Assembly: GCA_013400115.1 (NCBI GenBank) | Contig: VXBP01004071.1 | Location: 540,965 to 604,964, forward strand | Direction: 5' to 3' | Origin: Rhinopomastus cyanomelas | Lineage: Eukaryota; Chordata; Aves; Bucerotiformes; Rhinopomastidae | DNA length: 64,000 nt | Shown here: positions 48,306-61,074 of the stretch, piece by piece | How the letters are laid out: every line of letters begins with the position of its first letter | Numbering within the stretch: the stretch's first letter is position 1 | Made by a program: the position numbers and the translations under genes | The notes under the pieces: generated by a model | Seen by the model: only the letters and a program-made list of their open reading frames with translations | Database searches by the model: none | What the model was told of the DNA's origin: nothing

Positions 48306-51012
48306 GACCTAGAAGGAGAGAGGTCACAGCAATGAGAATGAAAGGACCAGAACTGCAGTAGGAAGCTATAACTGAGTCTGCATAACAATAATACTAATAA
48401 AGACAACTTGTAGGTTAGCATGAGATCTCTCAATGGAAACATAAGTCTTCATCTATGGCTCATGGGGGTTTGTAAGGGATCTATGAAGCCTCTGGAGAGG
48501 TATGTGAAGGGGAGGTAGAAGGAATTGCTGCATAGGCAGAGCACACCTACCTTGTGCCATGTCCAGGACACTCTCTAGTCACTCTCTAGTGAAGCTGCTC
48601 AGCAGAGGGAGTTTAGGGCACATGTCCAGCGCAGTGCAGTGGGTTTGAGTCTTGCCTTTGCTATGCCCTTGTCATGCTTGGATTTCTCAGCATAGCTGTT
48701 ACCCACTGCTGTTGACTTGTGCTGATCTGGCTCCATCCACGGATGCTCATGACTGGGCTCTGAGACTCAACGGGGGAAGCGCCAGCTCTGACAGTACTGG
48801 GCTGTCACTGGAGACCATGAGATGTGAGGATCATCAGAGGTTCTTTGAGGTAAATGAACCTTTAGACTTTGATAGTTCTGCTGCAGTCTCTGAGTTTGGG
48901 GGACCCATTGCCTGGCAGCAGTGCAAGGCAGTCAGGAAGTGCCAGGGAAACACTTGAATAGCCAGCACTTGTTACTGGGTGTGTTAATGTGCTCTTCCAG
49001 CCCTAGGAGCTGCAGCACTGGGCTCTGCTTCTGTCAGCTGGAGATAATCTGCAAATAGTATCTCTAAGTGATCTGAATAAAAACTCAATCTCTGTGCTTG
49101 AAAGAGTAATGTCTCTGTAAACAGGGATGCTCTCTGACAGCCACAGTGAACTGAGAGATAACTGACTGATGAGCAGTGCCTGACAGATTACTGATGGCAG
49201 GCAAATGAGATTAGAATTACAGTCTTGGAGTAGTTTAGGTTGTGGTGCTTTCAATTTACATTAATTTCAGGTCAAGGTAACTATTGTCTACCCTGTTGCC
49301 AAAGGGCAGAGAATCAGGAAGCCAGTCTCTGGCACCCCTTGGTATTGCTGTGTATCCTGTGTTCAAGACAGATTGCTGGGAATATTTTTTTTTCCATGAG
49401 CTTGAATAAATCAGATTTAATGTAGGAAGACTTGAAATGCATTTCCTCGGCTGCAGGAATATATATTTTGTAACAGATGCCATACAAATGCCTTGTGCCC
49501 TGTAAAAATATATAGACAGTTTGAATGTGATGGGAAATTGCAATTTATAAGAGCATCAAGATTCTTCAAGCCAAAAAGCTACAGACAGTTGTAAGAAAGA
49601 TTGTCTTGTCTGTCAGTGCAAATGCTATTATAGAACTGAATCATAACTGGCTGCACTCGACTAGCTGTATCTGAACTTCTGTCAGCTGTTACAGACAGCT
49701 CTATTCTCTTCGTAAGGCTGTGGGATTTTTTTCCTTTCCCCAGGGAACTTGGCTGAACTTGTGCTTGTATGGAGATCTCTGCTATGGTTGGAACAGGTCG
49801 TTTAGATATTTAAGGTGTTTGTATTTGCTGCGTTAAGGTTTAGTGGAAAACTTGTCCTGTCTAATCTCAGGCATCAGCTCCGATTGATGTGGCGTCTGTT
49901 CCTCAGCTTTGAGCATGGATGGGACTGCTCTGCTGAAACAGATAAATCCTGGCCCCAAACTTTAGCTAAAACCTAACATTTCTTGCTTTCTAACTTTCCA
50001 GAGAAAGTGTTTTATGCTCTAAATGTTGTGTATTTTCCAGAAAAGGTGTTTATTGCTCTAAAGTTTGTGCAGCTTTGAGGTTGGTTTCCGCCAAATGTTG
50101 AAGCCCAGGAGGGATGTTGGAGGGTTTTTTCATTTAAAGTGTGAGCTGAAACTAAGAAACTGGGACATTTTCTGGCCAGTTTCCCAACCCTGTTCAGAGA
50201 GACAGGAGTTTGGCATTTTGACTTGAAAGCTGGTGGGAATTTTTAATGTAAGAAGTCTAAACCCAGATTTTAACAATGTCTGTCTCTAACACATCGAAAA
50301 GACTTCAAACAGGCCATGGGGGTGTATTTCTTGGGCTTCTTGTCCTTGAGAAACCATGTCCTTTCTATTGATGCTTATTAACGTGATGTTAAGCCTCGGT
50401 GCCACTAAGGAAAGTTAGGAGAGATTTCATGCGGCATCACAGGAGCTGAGTAGCTTAGCTGGAGGTGTAGACACTGCCCCCAAACCCGGGGCCAGTCAGT
50501 ATAGCTGGCAGAGCATGGAAATCTGAGTTGTGTTTTAAACTTCACACCAGCCAACTTGACTCCTCAAAATTCTTCCTTGTAATCTCCCTTGTCAGTGCAA
50601 ATGAGCCCATCAGAGTTATGTTTAAGTAGCTGCAGCAGGGTCTATCTGTACACTTCAATACCGGATGGCCATCGTTAGTTCGGTAATTACACTGTGGTAC
50701 TTTGGCTGAATGATTTAAATATCATAAATCTTTATCTCAGTATAAAAATCCCATCTTTCTGTCATCCCAAAATCTGCCCTTTGCCCCGCTTCTTTTTAGC
50801 AACTGGTTGCTGTGAAGTCTCTTATTGAAGGGCCAAGGTTGGAAGGTTCAAGCTGTGTGAGATGCTAGTGGTTCAATGCTTCCAGAAATGGGGGTTTTTT
50901 TTGAAATTTAGTTCTTGAACTACTGTGGTTTAAATTGGAAAACTGGTTGTCAGCTAAAAGCAAAACCTGCTGTGGAAGAGGAATAAAAACAACAGTGTCA
51001 AAAGTTTTTCTT

Positions 51013-51060
51013 AAAAAAACAACAACAAAAGAACCCAAACAAACCAACCCAAACAAACCT
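51013..51060. repeat. A/C-rich low-complexity run
   Basis: A-rich sequence with caac and caaac words, such as acaacaacaaaag and aaacaaaccaaccc. Confidence 0.75.
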
Positions 51061-53421
51061 GTAAATAGCATTGAAAAGTTCATTGACAGATACCTGGTGT
51101 GTCTTTTGTGCTGTGTCAGCACTAGTTGGAACTTCTGGCACGTTTGCCTTTGGCCAGAGTGGTTTTACCCGGAAGTAGGTTATTAATTTTCAATGAAACA
51201 CAAGAAATAAGAACTTGTGTGCACCCCTCGCCCCTCCCCAGGAGAGAAAGCTCCTTTCCTAATTGATCCGGACTGGTGAGAGAAAAAGAAAACTGTAAAA
51301 TCCATTTTTAACTTGCAGGAACCACCACAGGCATCGGAGCTGGAGTGTTCTCTGTGTAACAGCACAGCAGTAAAATTACATTGACCTCGTCAACTGTAAC
51401 AGCTCTCATTTAGCAGCTACTACGCCACTTAGCATGGCACCACTCTGCAGTGATCATTAGACTTTGAACTCCCCTGACTTGCAGAGAAGCAGAGCACCCA
51501 TAGCTGCGTTTGATGTTGATGGGAAGAGTGGGTGCTCAGCAGACTATGAAAATTGAACCGTTAGCGTTCAGAGCACCTTTAAGAGAGGACTTCAGAGTGC
51601 TGAGATTAACACCCACGTCAGAGGTCAGACCCCGAGCTGCTGCAGGAGCCCAGGCTTATACTGACTCTCTGCCCATTGCTTTAATCAATAACTGGGACGC
51701 AGGAGCACCGCGAATCATGTATTTGGGGGTGGCGGGGGCTTAAGGGAAGATGAAAAATTGTTATGAACAAGGAAACCTGGGACCAGAGGGTAGATCAACC
51801 CTTGAATTCTGTTCCTGACTCTCTTCCCAATATCTGTGTGACAACGGACACGCCGCTTGTTCCCTGTGAGCCTTCGTCCAGCTTCTGTGAAATGGGCTTA
51901 TGTCTTGTTCTGTGGGGTTTTCTTCACCTTGTCTTTCTGGTTCCAAGCTGTGAAGGGTCCAGGTGATAAAGCTGTCACTGAACCACGGAATCAAATGGCA
52001 GATTTGCCCACGGATTTGTAAATCGCCAGCGATTAGGGCACTCTCAGTCCTGTTTTAGCAGTACAGACCGTGGTGCTGTTATACAAATGATTTTTAAAAG
52101 TGTAAAACCATGATTTACACGTCTAGCCCTCGGAGCAGACTGGTTTGGTCTGTCAAAGCAGTGTTTTGAATTAATGGGCCACAGCAATGCGGCTCCTTGT
52201 CACAAGGCTTGTTCAGACTTGAGCCCTGACTTAAATAGAAACCTTTTCATTTTTCAGTGTTCTGATTAAAAGACACATTTTAATCCTGTAGACATTAGGC
52301 ATCTAACCCCCAAATATTTTGCTCTGAGTCAATAAGAGTTGCTAAGTGATAAATACTTTACTTCCCTTCAGACATTCATCAGAGTGGGTTTTTATACCCT
52401 CATTTTCATTCCTTGTAACAGACTTTATTATGCAGATACAGACAAGTCTTTTGATAACAACAGTGGGAACAGTTCTGGTTTCACTCAAATTTTATTGGAC
52501 TCTTTTTGAGCAATAATTCAGCAATAATCCCACAGTAGCAAATAGTTCTGTAAGGAGCTGTGGTCTCCTGTGGGCTTATTATAGAGCAGGAGGTTTTTCT
52601 TTACTTGGCATTACCGCGTAGTTTAGCACCACTTCATTCCCAGAACACTAGAGAGTTTGTTTCTGATTTACAGGTATTGTTACGTGTAAATTTTGGGAAT
52701 TGAACGGTTCTGGAAAGATACTGGCCTGGCTGTGAGGGAGGTGATTAGCTGAGTGTTGGCTGCTGCCAGGATTTTGTGTCGGTGCGTGCGGTTACCCATT
52801 GCCCAATGCACAGAGGTGATCAGTGCAAACATCAACATGTGATATTTTCCATTTACTCTGCCAAGTTGTAAACAAAGCTCTCAGCTGGATGCGATCCCTT
52901 CTCAATAATAAAGTATTTAAGAGCGACACAGAATTTTTTATTTTGCAGGTGAAATGCCTGTTAGCATCACCCAGGTATGGAGGACATGTGCTGTCTCAGA
53001 AGGCTTTTACTCTCAGAGACCTTCGCCCATGACAAGCATTTTTAATGCTCCTCAAGTCAGATACAGAACGCAAGTGAGGAGGAAAGGATTCTGTGCTTCT
53101 GCAAATGTTGGGCGATTTTTTTTTTCTGACACATCAGTGTGTTCCCACGGTGCCTTAGGACAAAAGAAAGTATATTCCCGAATATCTATATTCAACTGTT
53201 GAAGTCATTCCACATCCCCAAGCAGCTGTTTGCAGAAGCAAAGAGTGTAGAAGCCCTTCACTCCAAAATGTTGTAACTGGGCACCAGCTGCTTCAATGAG
53301 AGCTGGAAAGCACCAGGTTTGTCGAGTCTTCTGCCTAATTTGAACCTCATTCTCCTAAATCTTTATGTCACTCAGGTTTTACGTTTGTTGGGTTGAAGGG
53401 TGGTTATAAGAGGCATCTAAA

Positions 53422-53442
53422 TGTTTGTTTGTTTGTTTGTTT
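53422..53442. repeat. TTTG tetranucleotide microsatellite
   Basis: Five uninterrupted units. Confidence 0.9.
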
Positions 53443-53937
53443 CTCTGGACATTTCTGTGCTTAAATTCTCACAGTTTCCATGTGGGAAGTGATGACCTCC
53501 AGCTTTGTTGCCCACTGATCCTTCATGGGGAATAGGGATGCATCTTATGCTTGCCTAGAAGAGATTAAAACAATAATGAAAGAGTGAAGTATTGCTCTGA
53601 GACAAGCAGTCCCAGGTGGACAGATGTCTTCATGCAAAACTGAGCTAGAAACTAGGCACAGCTGGGTTTTGTCCCAACCCTGAAGCCTCTCTTGCATGTT
53701 CCACTGAGCTTCACTTGAACTTGTTCCATCCAGAGGGGCACCTACTAGCAGTGATAACTCAGTTTTTCATGGGAAGTGCTGTATGGCTGAGTTAGGTCTG
53801 CACTAACTCACGTTTTGGAAGCCTTCACTCTGCCTGTGAAATACTGTTACCCGCTCAAAGACAGAGTAACCAAGAATTATTATCACAACTTCATCTGGGT
53901 TCATCTAAATCCGTAGGAATTAAAAATCAGTACAAGT

Positions 53938-54372
53938 TACATAGATACACAGATCATTAGGGGTTGGAAGGGACCTCTAAATACCATCGTAGTCCAACTC
54001 TTCTGCTGGAGCTGGACCGTAGAACCTAGGGCAGGTCACATAGCAACAGATCCAGATGGGTCTTGAAAGTCTTCAGAGAAGGCGACTCCACAGCCTCCCT
54101 GGGAAGCCCCTTCCAGTGCTCTGTAACCATTACAGTAAAGAAATTTTTCTTCATGTTGAGATGAAACTTCCTTTGCTCCAACTGGCACCCATTGCCCCTT
54201 GTCCTGTCACAGGGTGCAAGTGAAAAGAGATTGTCTCTTTCCTCTTGACACCCAGCCCTCATGTATTTATAGACAGTCATTAAATCCCCATGTAGTCTTT
54301 TCCTCTCCAGACTAAAAAGCCTCAGGTCTCTCAGTCTTTACTCATAAGATAGGTGCTCCAGTCCTTAAAAAA
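53938..54372 (-). mobile_element. CR1 LINE fragment, about 0.43 kb
   Basis: On the plus strand it reads cattaggggttggaaggg, cgtagtccaactcttctgc, agggcaggtcacatagc, ctccacagcctccctggg, ccccttgtcctgtcacag and atgtatttatagacagtc, ending near ctcataagataggtgctcc. An 84-codon minus-strand frame (54026-54280) reads CDRTRGNGCQLEQRKF and TEHWKGLPREAVESPSLK, the end of CR1 ORF2. It is 5'-truncated. Confidence 0.95.
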
Positions 54373-54835
54373 CCCAACCCACTAAACCTTTCACATTGAA
54401 AGCAGAGTATTTCTTACTGATTTTTATTGTCTTTTTTTTTTTTCTGAGAGTAAGAGAAACTTACTCCATCATAGTTGGTTCCATTTCTGAAGTGGCTTTA
54501 TTTAGCTCAGTGTAAAGATCTTCCATTTTGGAGTAAAACGGTCTCCTTGGGGAGCTGGTTGGGGAATAGCAGTTGAGGAATAAGTGCCTGTGTAGAGTGT
54601 CCTGTAGTTACTCTTTCTCTTTTTAAGCCCCAGTGTGCAGGATCACATCTGCATGCCGATTTGAAACATCATTTCCTTTGCACAGAAGCACTACTACGGC
54701 TAAAATTGAATTCTGATATGTAACTGAATGAAATTGCTTGCAGATGACTGCTGGAAAGAGAAACAAACCACATCCTTGTGCGCTGCTGCACTTGAGAGGA
54801 TTTGCGAAACATTATCCTAACGCAAAGAATGTACA

Positions 54836-54847
54836 CCCCCCCCCCCC
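54836..54847. repeat. C12 homopolymer
   Basis: Twelve consecutive C. The length is likely uncertain in any sequencing method. Confidence 0.9.
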
Positions 54848-55484
54848 GAAAAATCTGCCTGAATAGTTTGATTTTACTCATTCAAATTGCACCAGCACAT
54901 TTTTCTTCAAAAATCATGTCTTGTTGTTGTTGTCTAACAAATAGCTGCCAGCAGAAGCAGCCAAGAGGAAATTTATCCACAAGCAGTAGTGGCTTTTGTT
55001 GAAATCCCGACTGAACCTACCGCAGCGCCTGCTCCGACGCTGCTTCAAGGACAGATAAAAACTGCCAAGTAATAATTTCAGAGATAATTGTGGTGAAAAC
55101 TAAGAGGCTTTTGTGCAGCCTGCTTTAAACTGGAAACACCACAGGTCCGAGAAGCTGGACTGAAGCAGGAGCTGCAGAGTAGGCTGTGCTGGTGCTCTCT
55201 GAACCCCACGTGCAGCTCATTACTGATGTGACTTGGAACCGGTTTCCTTTCAGATAGGTGCACAAGGGAGCGAAGGCACAAAGGGAAGTTGTTCCATGTC
55301 TCTTAGCCAGTCTTTGGGGAAAAGAATGTTCTAAATCCCAGAACATTCAGGTTTTTACACCTTCAGCGACACCCAGGGTTTGGCATGGTGTGCTGTGGTT
55401 CAGGTCATGGAGCAGGACTGGCAGGGTGCAGGGGTGAACTCTCTATCAGAAGCTTGGTGGGACCTGGCACCTCTTTGCAATGTT

Positions 55485-55499
55485 TGTGTGTGTGTGTGT
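55485..55499. repeat. TG dinucleotide run
   Basis: About seven TG units. Confidence 0.85.
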
Positions 55500-55590
55500 T
55501 GGCAGATGCAAGCCAGAGGTTCTTATTTGTGTGTTTGTAGCTAGGAAGGCACAGTGGGATGTGCATCAGCAGATTCTCATTTGAGGACTT

Positions 55591-55705
55591 AGAATCATAG
55601 AATCATCAAGGTTGGAAATGGCCTTCCAGATCAAGTCCAACCATCCACGCTACAACCCCCAACCACTAACCCATCTCCTGAAACACTCTGTCTGCCCATC
55701 TGTTG
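55591..55705 (-). mobile_element. CR1 3' end fragment, older type
   Basis: The plus strand reads tagaatcatagaatcatc, aaggttggaaatggcc, agatcaagtccaacc and tacaacccccaaccac. This matches the complement of a different CR1 3' end from the younger group (ccaaccactaaccc in place of aggatcacctag). Confidence 0.9.
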
Positions 55706-57524
55706 AAGTTTTTTTGCAGTTTTCCTTCCGAACATCTCTGTGGCGGAATCTGGTGGTGTGTTCTGCAGAGCTGGGTGCAGCAATCCAGAACAGATGGTCA
55801 TGCCAAAGCTCCGTTTTAACCCTGTTGCAATCTGGCTTCATTCCCTTTAGGGCCAGGCAGAGCAGGCACTGCTGGGAAGTTTCACTGTTTTCCACTCAAG
55901 GAGCATCTCTAGTGCCATCTACTACCAAGATCAAAGGAAAAGGCTACTCAAGGATCTTTTTTTCCTGTGATATTCACTGTGCAGTAGTTCTGTATTCTGA
56001 TCAAATCAACCGGGGACCAGACTAAGTAATATTTTCCTCTAAAGGTGCCGTGCTGCTGGAAGGGCTGGTTGTGTTCATTGAACTCCTGCTCACTGTGACT
56101 TGTCTTTGAGCACAGGTTGACATTTTGGTGGTAACCTGCCTTCTGCTCTCATTACAGCAATTGCAGCCTTTCTGTAGGGTAATCGTTAAAGTTGATCTCG
56201 CCTTTGCCTTTAATCCTTTTGTACGGTATTACCTGTTTCATTTCTTCTATTTCTGGTTTGGGGCTCTATCTGAGCTCCGTGAGCTGTGTCACCGGTTCTT
56301 GTTCCCACCTGATTCTGTTCTACTCTTGTTCTTTTGTTTTTCTCTGTTCTCTTGGTGGATATTTCTTCTCTGTGGCACCTTTCCTCAGAATCTTTTGTTC
56401 CTCATTCTGCTTTTCCCTTGTCAAGGTGTTCCTCACATCCAGGCTCCATCCCTGGTTCTCTCTCCCTCTGCTTTTTAGTCCCCTCTACTATCTAGACACA
56501 GAAAGTGGGGGCCACAAGTGTCAGTCCTTTTTATCTCTGACTCTGTCTTTCTTCTTTTGTCTGTTGTCCTCGTTGAAGAGGAACAGTTCTCTTCCTCTGT
56601 TCATAGTGCAGTGGTTTGCATCTGCTTTGCTCTAATTTAATTCCTTTAATAGTGAGGTGGATGGGGAACTACCAGAGACAGAGAGAAGGCAGTCAGGTAG
56701 ACAGTGTATGGAGGTGTGACCTTTCTGTTTTCACCAGCTTCTTCCTCACTCTCAATGCTTTATGTGATAACAGTTTAAAAGTCCTGCTGGAGAGGGAAGA
56801 AGGTGTTGGTGTTTCTGCAGAAGAGATGTCCAGCTGAGCCTGTCCTGGCCAGGACTTTCTCTTGCTGCTTGCTTCTCCAGCCTGTTTCTCTTCAGGTAAC
56901 ATGTGTGATAAGTTTATGGTACAGTACAGAGATCCCATAAGGTTTTAGGCCTTGGTTCTAGGATCACATCACCAAGCTGATGGGTCCTCACAGGTATCTC
57001 TATTCTCATCTTAAGGATAGATGTTTCAGAGGAGCACTCAGAGATCAGCTTCTGAATCTTTAAGTGATGATGAAGTCTATGAATTAACATTCTGCTGTAG
57101 ATTAGGCAATGAATTAGAAAACAAACAAGTCTTTAGTGCTCTGATAACGATCAGTGGTAAGTCTGCCATTGGTAACCTACCACAGTGCACTGGGGACAGG
57201 AGATTCCAGTTGTTCAACATCATCTGTGAGCTTCTTATCTCTTTGCAGGCTTTTTTTTCGATAATCCTTTATCAGCTTGCACTAAAGTGAAGCGCACGAG
57301 CATGGAGGCCTTTCTCAAGATGCTTACTTAACCTTTAGAAAACCACTGACATTTACAGGAGGTGCCTCTTTAAAACCAACAGACCACTTTTACGCCGAGC
57401 TGCTGTGCATGATGAGCAGAGCGGCTCCGAACACAACCAGCACGGCATTAACTCGCAGAATGAGTGCCCCCCAGTCTCCCTGTTCTGTCAACCATTTCAC
57501 AGAACAAAGATCTAAAGGCAGACT
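55706..57524. other. unique sequence with a pyrimidine-rich tract
   Basis: The plus strand is strongly C+T rich at about 56230-56600. Frames of 117 and 147 codons there (56125-56635) encode F/L/S-rich peptides that follow from the composition. A weak exon-like stretch at 57030-57156 is described under findings. Confidence 0.5.
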
Positions 57525-58234
57525 TGTTAGGTTGGGGACTGACCTGTTGGAGAGCAGTGTAGGAGAAAGGGACCTGAGGTCCTGGTGGACAACAGAATGG
57601 TCACGAGCCAACAATGGGCCCTTGTGGCCAAGAAAGCAAATGGCATCCTGGGGTGGATTACAAGGGGGGTGGTTAGCAGGTATAGTAAGAGGTTCTCCTC
57701 CTCCTCTACTCTGCCCTGGTGGGACCACATCTGGAATATTGTGTCCAGTTCTGGGCCTCTCAGTTCCAGGACACAGAGCTGCTGGAGAGAGTCCAGTACA
57801 GAGCCATGAGGATGATGAAGAGAGTGGAGCATCTCCCTAATGAGGAAAGGCTGAGGGAGCTGGGTCTCTTTAGCTTGGAAAAAAAGAAACTAAGGGGTGG
57901 CTACATTAATGTTTATAAACATGGAAAGGCAGGGGTGTCAGGAGGACAGAGCCAGGCTCTGCTCCGTGGCATGCAGTGATAGGACAAGGGGCAATGAGTG
58001 TGAGCTGGAACAGAGGAGGTTCCGTATCAATATGAGAAGGGACTTCTTCATGGTGAGGGTGTCAGAGCACTGGAAGGGGGTTGTGGAGTCTCCGTTTCTG
58101 GAGATGTTTAAGACCCGCCTGGATGTGTTCCTGTGTGACTGGATCTAGGGGATCCTGCTGTGGCAAGGGGATTGGACTGGGTGAGTTTTTGTGGTCCCTT
58201 CCAATCCTTAATATTCTGTCATTGTGTGATTCTC
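57525..58234 (+). mobile_element. longest CR1 LINE fragment, about 0.7 kb
   Basis: In sense it runs from gttggggactgacctgttgg and agagcagtgtaggagaaagg through tctggaatattgtgtccag, agtacagagccatgagg and gaggaaaggctgagggagc to gggattggactgggtgag and tattctgtcattgtgtg. Frames at 57719-57979 and 57897-58148 give EERLRELGLFSLEKKKLRG and CSDRTRGNECELEQRRF, then RRDFFMVRVSEHWKG and LDVFLCDWI. The ORF2 end is therefore present but split by a frameshift near 57900. GLPREV is deleted after HWKG. It is 5'-truncated and inactive. Confidence 0.96.
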
Positions 58235-58956
58235 TGCTCAGTAAATCCTCATCACTTGGTTCTCCAGTTGATCTCCAGAGATCTCTGTTTATTCTGGCCA
58301 AGTGGGAAGGTGGTGCCTTGTGGTTCTTTGCCAGAAAAGCAATTTTTTTGTGATTTAAGGTACAGGCCTGTGCTTCTGATAGTGAGGTTATCTGTTGTTG
58401 GTCAAAATGGGGGGGGGGTCATCTACACTTAAGGAAGTCACAGAGGTATATGTGTGTGAATATTACTTATAGCAGTTGTAGTCTAGGTGTCCAATTGATT
58501 GGAGAAAGAAAAGGGAGCAACTCAGGTTTGTGGAGTCTGACACTACAGTCTCTGACATCAGATCTCTCTGTGTGGCTTCTGGTGATAGATCGGATTCAAC
58601 AAGTGGAATATCATTTCTGTAGCACATGGTCAACTAAAAACTATTAGTAAGTCTTGAGTAATTTACCCAGTTTGCTCCTGATCAGCTCCTTTGGCTTTTC
58701 TGAAGGTGCGCTGGGTGTGAATCTGGTATCTTGTCCAGTGACCTGTATGAAAAGTTCACTTATTTTGTCTATTTTTCCTTTTTCTGTTTTATCTATATCT
58801 AATTTATGTGTATTTATTTTCATTTTATCTATTTATTTCTATTGTATCAGTACTTTATTTTTCATTGGTAGGTGTCATGGTGTGTCAGATTTATTGTTTA
58901 TGTGTTAAATACGACATGTATTATAATATATATTAAAATACATTGTATGTAGTATT
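58235..58956. other. AT-rich unique sequence
   Basis: No gene recognised. It contains a G10 run (58409-58418) and T-rich low-complexity sequence with ttatcta words (about 58760-58865). A TA-rich stretch (58915-58950) follows. Confidence 0.55.
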
Positions 58957-59091
58957 AGGCTGGATGAGGTGCTGAGTGGCATGATCTAGATGTTAGATGT
59001 TGGGATTACTGGGGTTTTTTTGGATTTAGGTTGGACTGGATGATCTTTAAGGTCTTTTCCAACCTTATCATTACTGTGATACTGTGATAAT
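58957..59091 (+). mobile_element. CR1 3' end fragment, older type
   Basis: In sense it reads ggatgaggtgctgagtggc, taggttggactggatgatc and aaggtcttttccaacc, ending actgtgatactgtgata. It is the last 135 or so bases of a CR1 with the older 3' end. Confidence 0.9.
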
Positions 59092-59724
59092 ATATGTGTT
59101 TTTTCAAACAGAGCCATTTCCTGCAGAGCCCCTCTAAGAACTAAATAGACCAGGATGACTCGGGGTGGGGGAAGAGAAAGAGGGGAGAGATCCAGCTGTA
59201 AATCAGGTTTTGCATGTAGCTCTTGTGAAATTACAGCCAAGGTTTGATTGCCTGATTGCAGAGATACTTAGCCCACGGCAGACCAAAATGTAGTGCTTTG
59301 TCTTGGAGGGATTTTTTAAAGCTCTCTTTTATACATCTCTACTTACCTTACCCTTACAGTTTAATAACAGTGATGGTGTTTTAAAGCTCTGCACAATTCA
59401 TGGAGTCAAATGCAGGGAAGAAAGGAAATCTAGTAAATCTGTCAGTGAGGAATAGCAAAGTGAATCTGGAAGCTGAGCACCTTCAGATATATTGGGTTAG
59501 AAGGCAAGTCTTTAAAAGCAGTCGTGATATATTTGGTCATACCTGCAAATAGTCTCCCCAGGAAGAACTGGCAGGTGGTACAGCTGAAAAGTTCTTTTTC
59601 TTCCCTTTATAGTGGGCTGAAGACACAGTGGAAGGTGTTAATGGGGTGCTTCCCAGAAACCTCACCCCCACCTGAAATGTGTGAAACATCTCCAGTAACA
59701 AGTAGCTGCTCTTAGCACACAAAC
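59092..59724. other. unique non-coding sequence
   Basis: No gene or repeat recognised. Confidence 0.5.
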
Positions 59725-59935
59725 ATAGAATCATTCAGGTTGGAAAAGACCTCTAAGACCATCAAGTCCAGCCATTAATCCCACTACCCCAAAGCCACCT
59801 CTAAACCCTGTCCCTCAACTCCAGTTCTAAATGACTGTGAAACCCATCCAGGGATGGCTATTCAACTCCCTTCCTTGGGCAGCCTGTTCCAAGGCCTGAG
59901 GACCCTTTTCTTCTAGAAAAGTGCTAACCAAGAAG
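59725..59935 (-). mobile_element. CR1 3' fragment, older type
   Basis: The plus strand reads catagaatcattcaggttgg, aaaagacctctaagaccatc, ccccaaagccacctctaaac, cccatccagggatggc and gggcagcctgttccaagg. About 210 bases of an older-type CR1 in reverse orientation. Confidence 0.93.
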
Positions 59936-60803
59936 AGTTAACTTTTGCTGGATGCCTGTGTTCTGGTTGGCTTTTGTTGGCAGTTGGCTTTGCCCCTGCT
60001 GGGACTGTCCTTACAAACAAACAAGTGGAAGCAGAAGCCCGTCTAATTTGATGGGCTAATTCCTTAGGCTTGATTATGATTGTATTTCTTAATTACTCCC
60101 ATGTCAGTGCCAGCATGTCAGTGCCCATTAAAGGCTACAGCTGTACTCAACAAAAAGTCACAGAATTCATAAATCTCATTCTGTTTTTTGACCTTTTGCT
60201 GGGACCTGCAGCCTGTCCCTGGCTGATGGATTTTGCAAGTAGTTTACAAACTCTTTTTCAACTAATATCTATCTCAGCAGGGTGGTTGTAGCTAAGAGCA
60301 GGAGTGCTGTAGCAGGACCTCAGGGCAGCATGTGGAGTCTTAAGTGAATGACAAAGAATTCTTGCATTTAGAAGTGAGTGGGTTTTCTCTTCCAGGTTAC
60401 TGGTGAAGCACAGGGCGAAACTGTGAATTAAAGTTTTGTCAAGTTAGGAGGCAACCCCACGTGCTCTCCACATTACAAATCTCTGCTTACAGTCACTTAC
60501 CCCGTTTATATTCCACCAGGGAGGTCAGTGAGACAGAAATCCACAGCTGAAATCTTGGTCATATGTCTCAGCTTCGTATTTGTAAAGAGCATAGTGTGCC
60601 TTCCCAATTAGTGGTCCTTAGCTTCAGACAAAGCCTCTTCCTCTTTTAGTCTGATTTCTTGTTTCTTGGTTGAAGCAGATGGCGAGAAGTAAGACCCAGG
60701 CCACTGCTCCTGACCCGACTCCATGCTCAGAGACACAAAGATGCACCATGACCTGCGAGGCTGAGAGTGATACTTTGCTCCAATCTGTTCCCATGCATCT
60801 TCA
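59936..60803. other. unique non-coding sequence
   Basis: No gene or repeat recognised. Confidence 0.5.
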
Positions 60804-61035
60804 TAGAACCATAGAATCATTAGGGATTGGAAGGGACCTTGAAAGATCATCTAGTCCAATCCCCCTGCCACAGCAGGATCACCTAGACCAAGTCACACAG
60901 GAACGCATCCAGGCAGGCTTTAAATGTCTCCAGAGAAGAAGACTCTGCAACTCCCCTGGGAAGCCTGTTCACTTCACCCTCACTGTGAAGAAGTTCCTTC
61001 TCATATTTATATGGAACCTCCTATGTTCCAGCTGG
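60804..61035 (-). mobile_element. CR1 fragment, first of two adjacent same-strand copies
   Basis: The plus strand reads agaatcattagggattgg, aagatcatctagtccaat, aggatcacctagacc, ctgcaactcccctggg and gaagttccttctcatat. Younger group. It is followed after about 40 bases by another CR1 in the same orientation. Confidence 0.94.
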
Positions 61036-61074
61036 TTCTGTTAAAAATTTTCTTCAGTTTTTGTGGGTTATGTG

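Larger units (their letters stand above)
48306..53937. other. 5.6 kb of unique non-coding sequence
   Basis: The longest stretch after 8313-15676 without a recognised transposon. It holds an 11-base tandem word (actctctagtc, 48570-48590), an A/C-rich run (about 51013-51060) and a TTTG repeat (53422-53442). AT-rich low-CpG sequence lies at about 52240-52640. No gene recognised. Confidence 0.5.
54373..55590. other. unique non-coding sequence
   Basis: No gene or transposon recognised. It contains a 12-base C run (54836-54847) and a TG run (55485-55499). Confidence 0.5.

Noticed and set aside
50484..50522. tRNA-like words (cagtatagctggcagagc) suggesting a third SINE
   Set aside because: No B box, body or CR1 tail follows. 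Treated as chance similarity.
56125..56635. Two frames encoding hydrophobic, membrane-like peptides
   Set aside because: The F/L/S-rich composition follows directly from the pyrimidine-rich strand; no real transmembrane family is seen.
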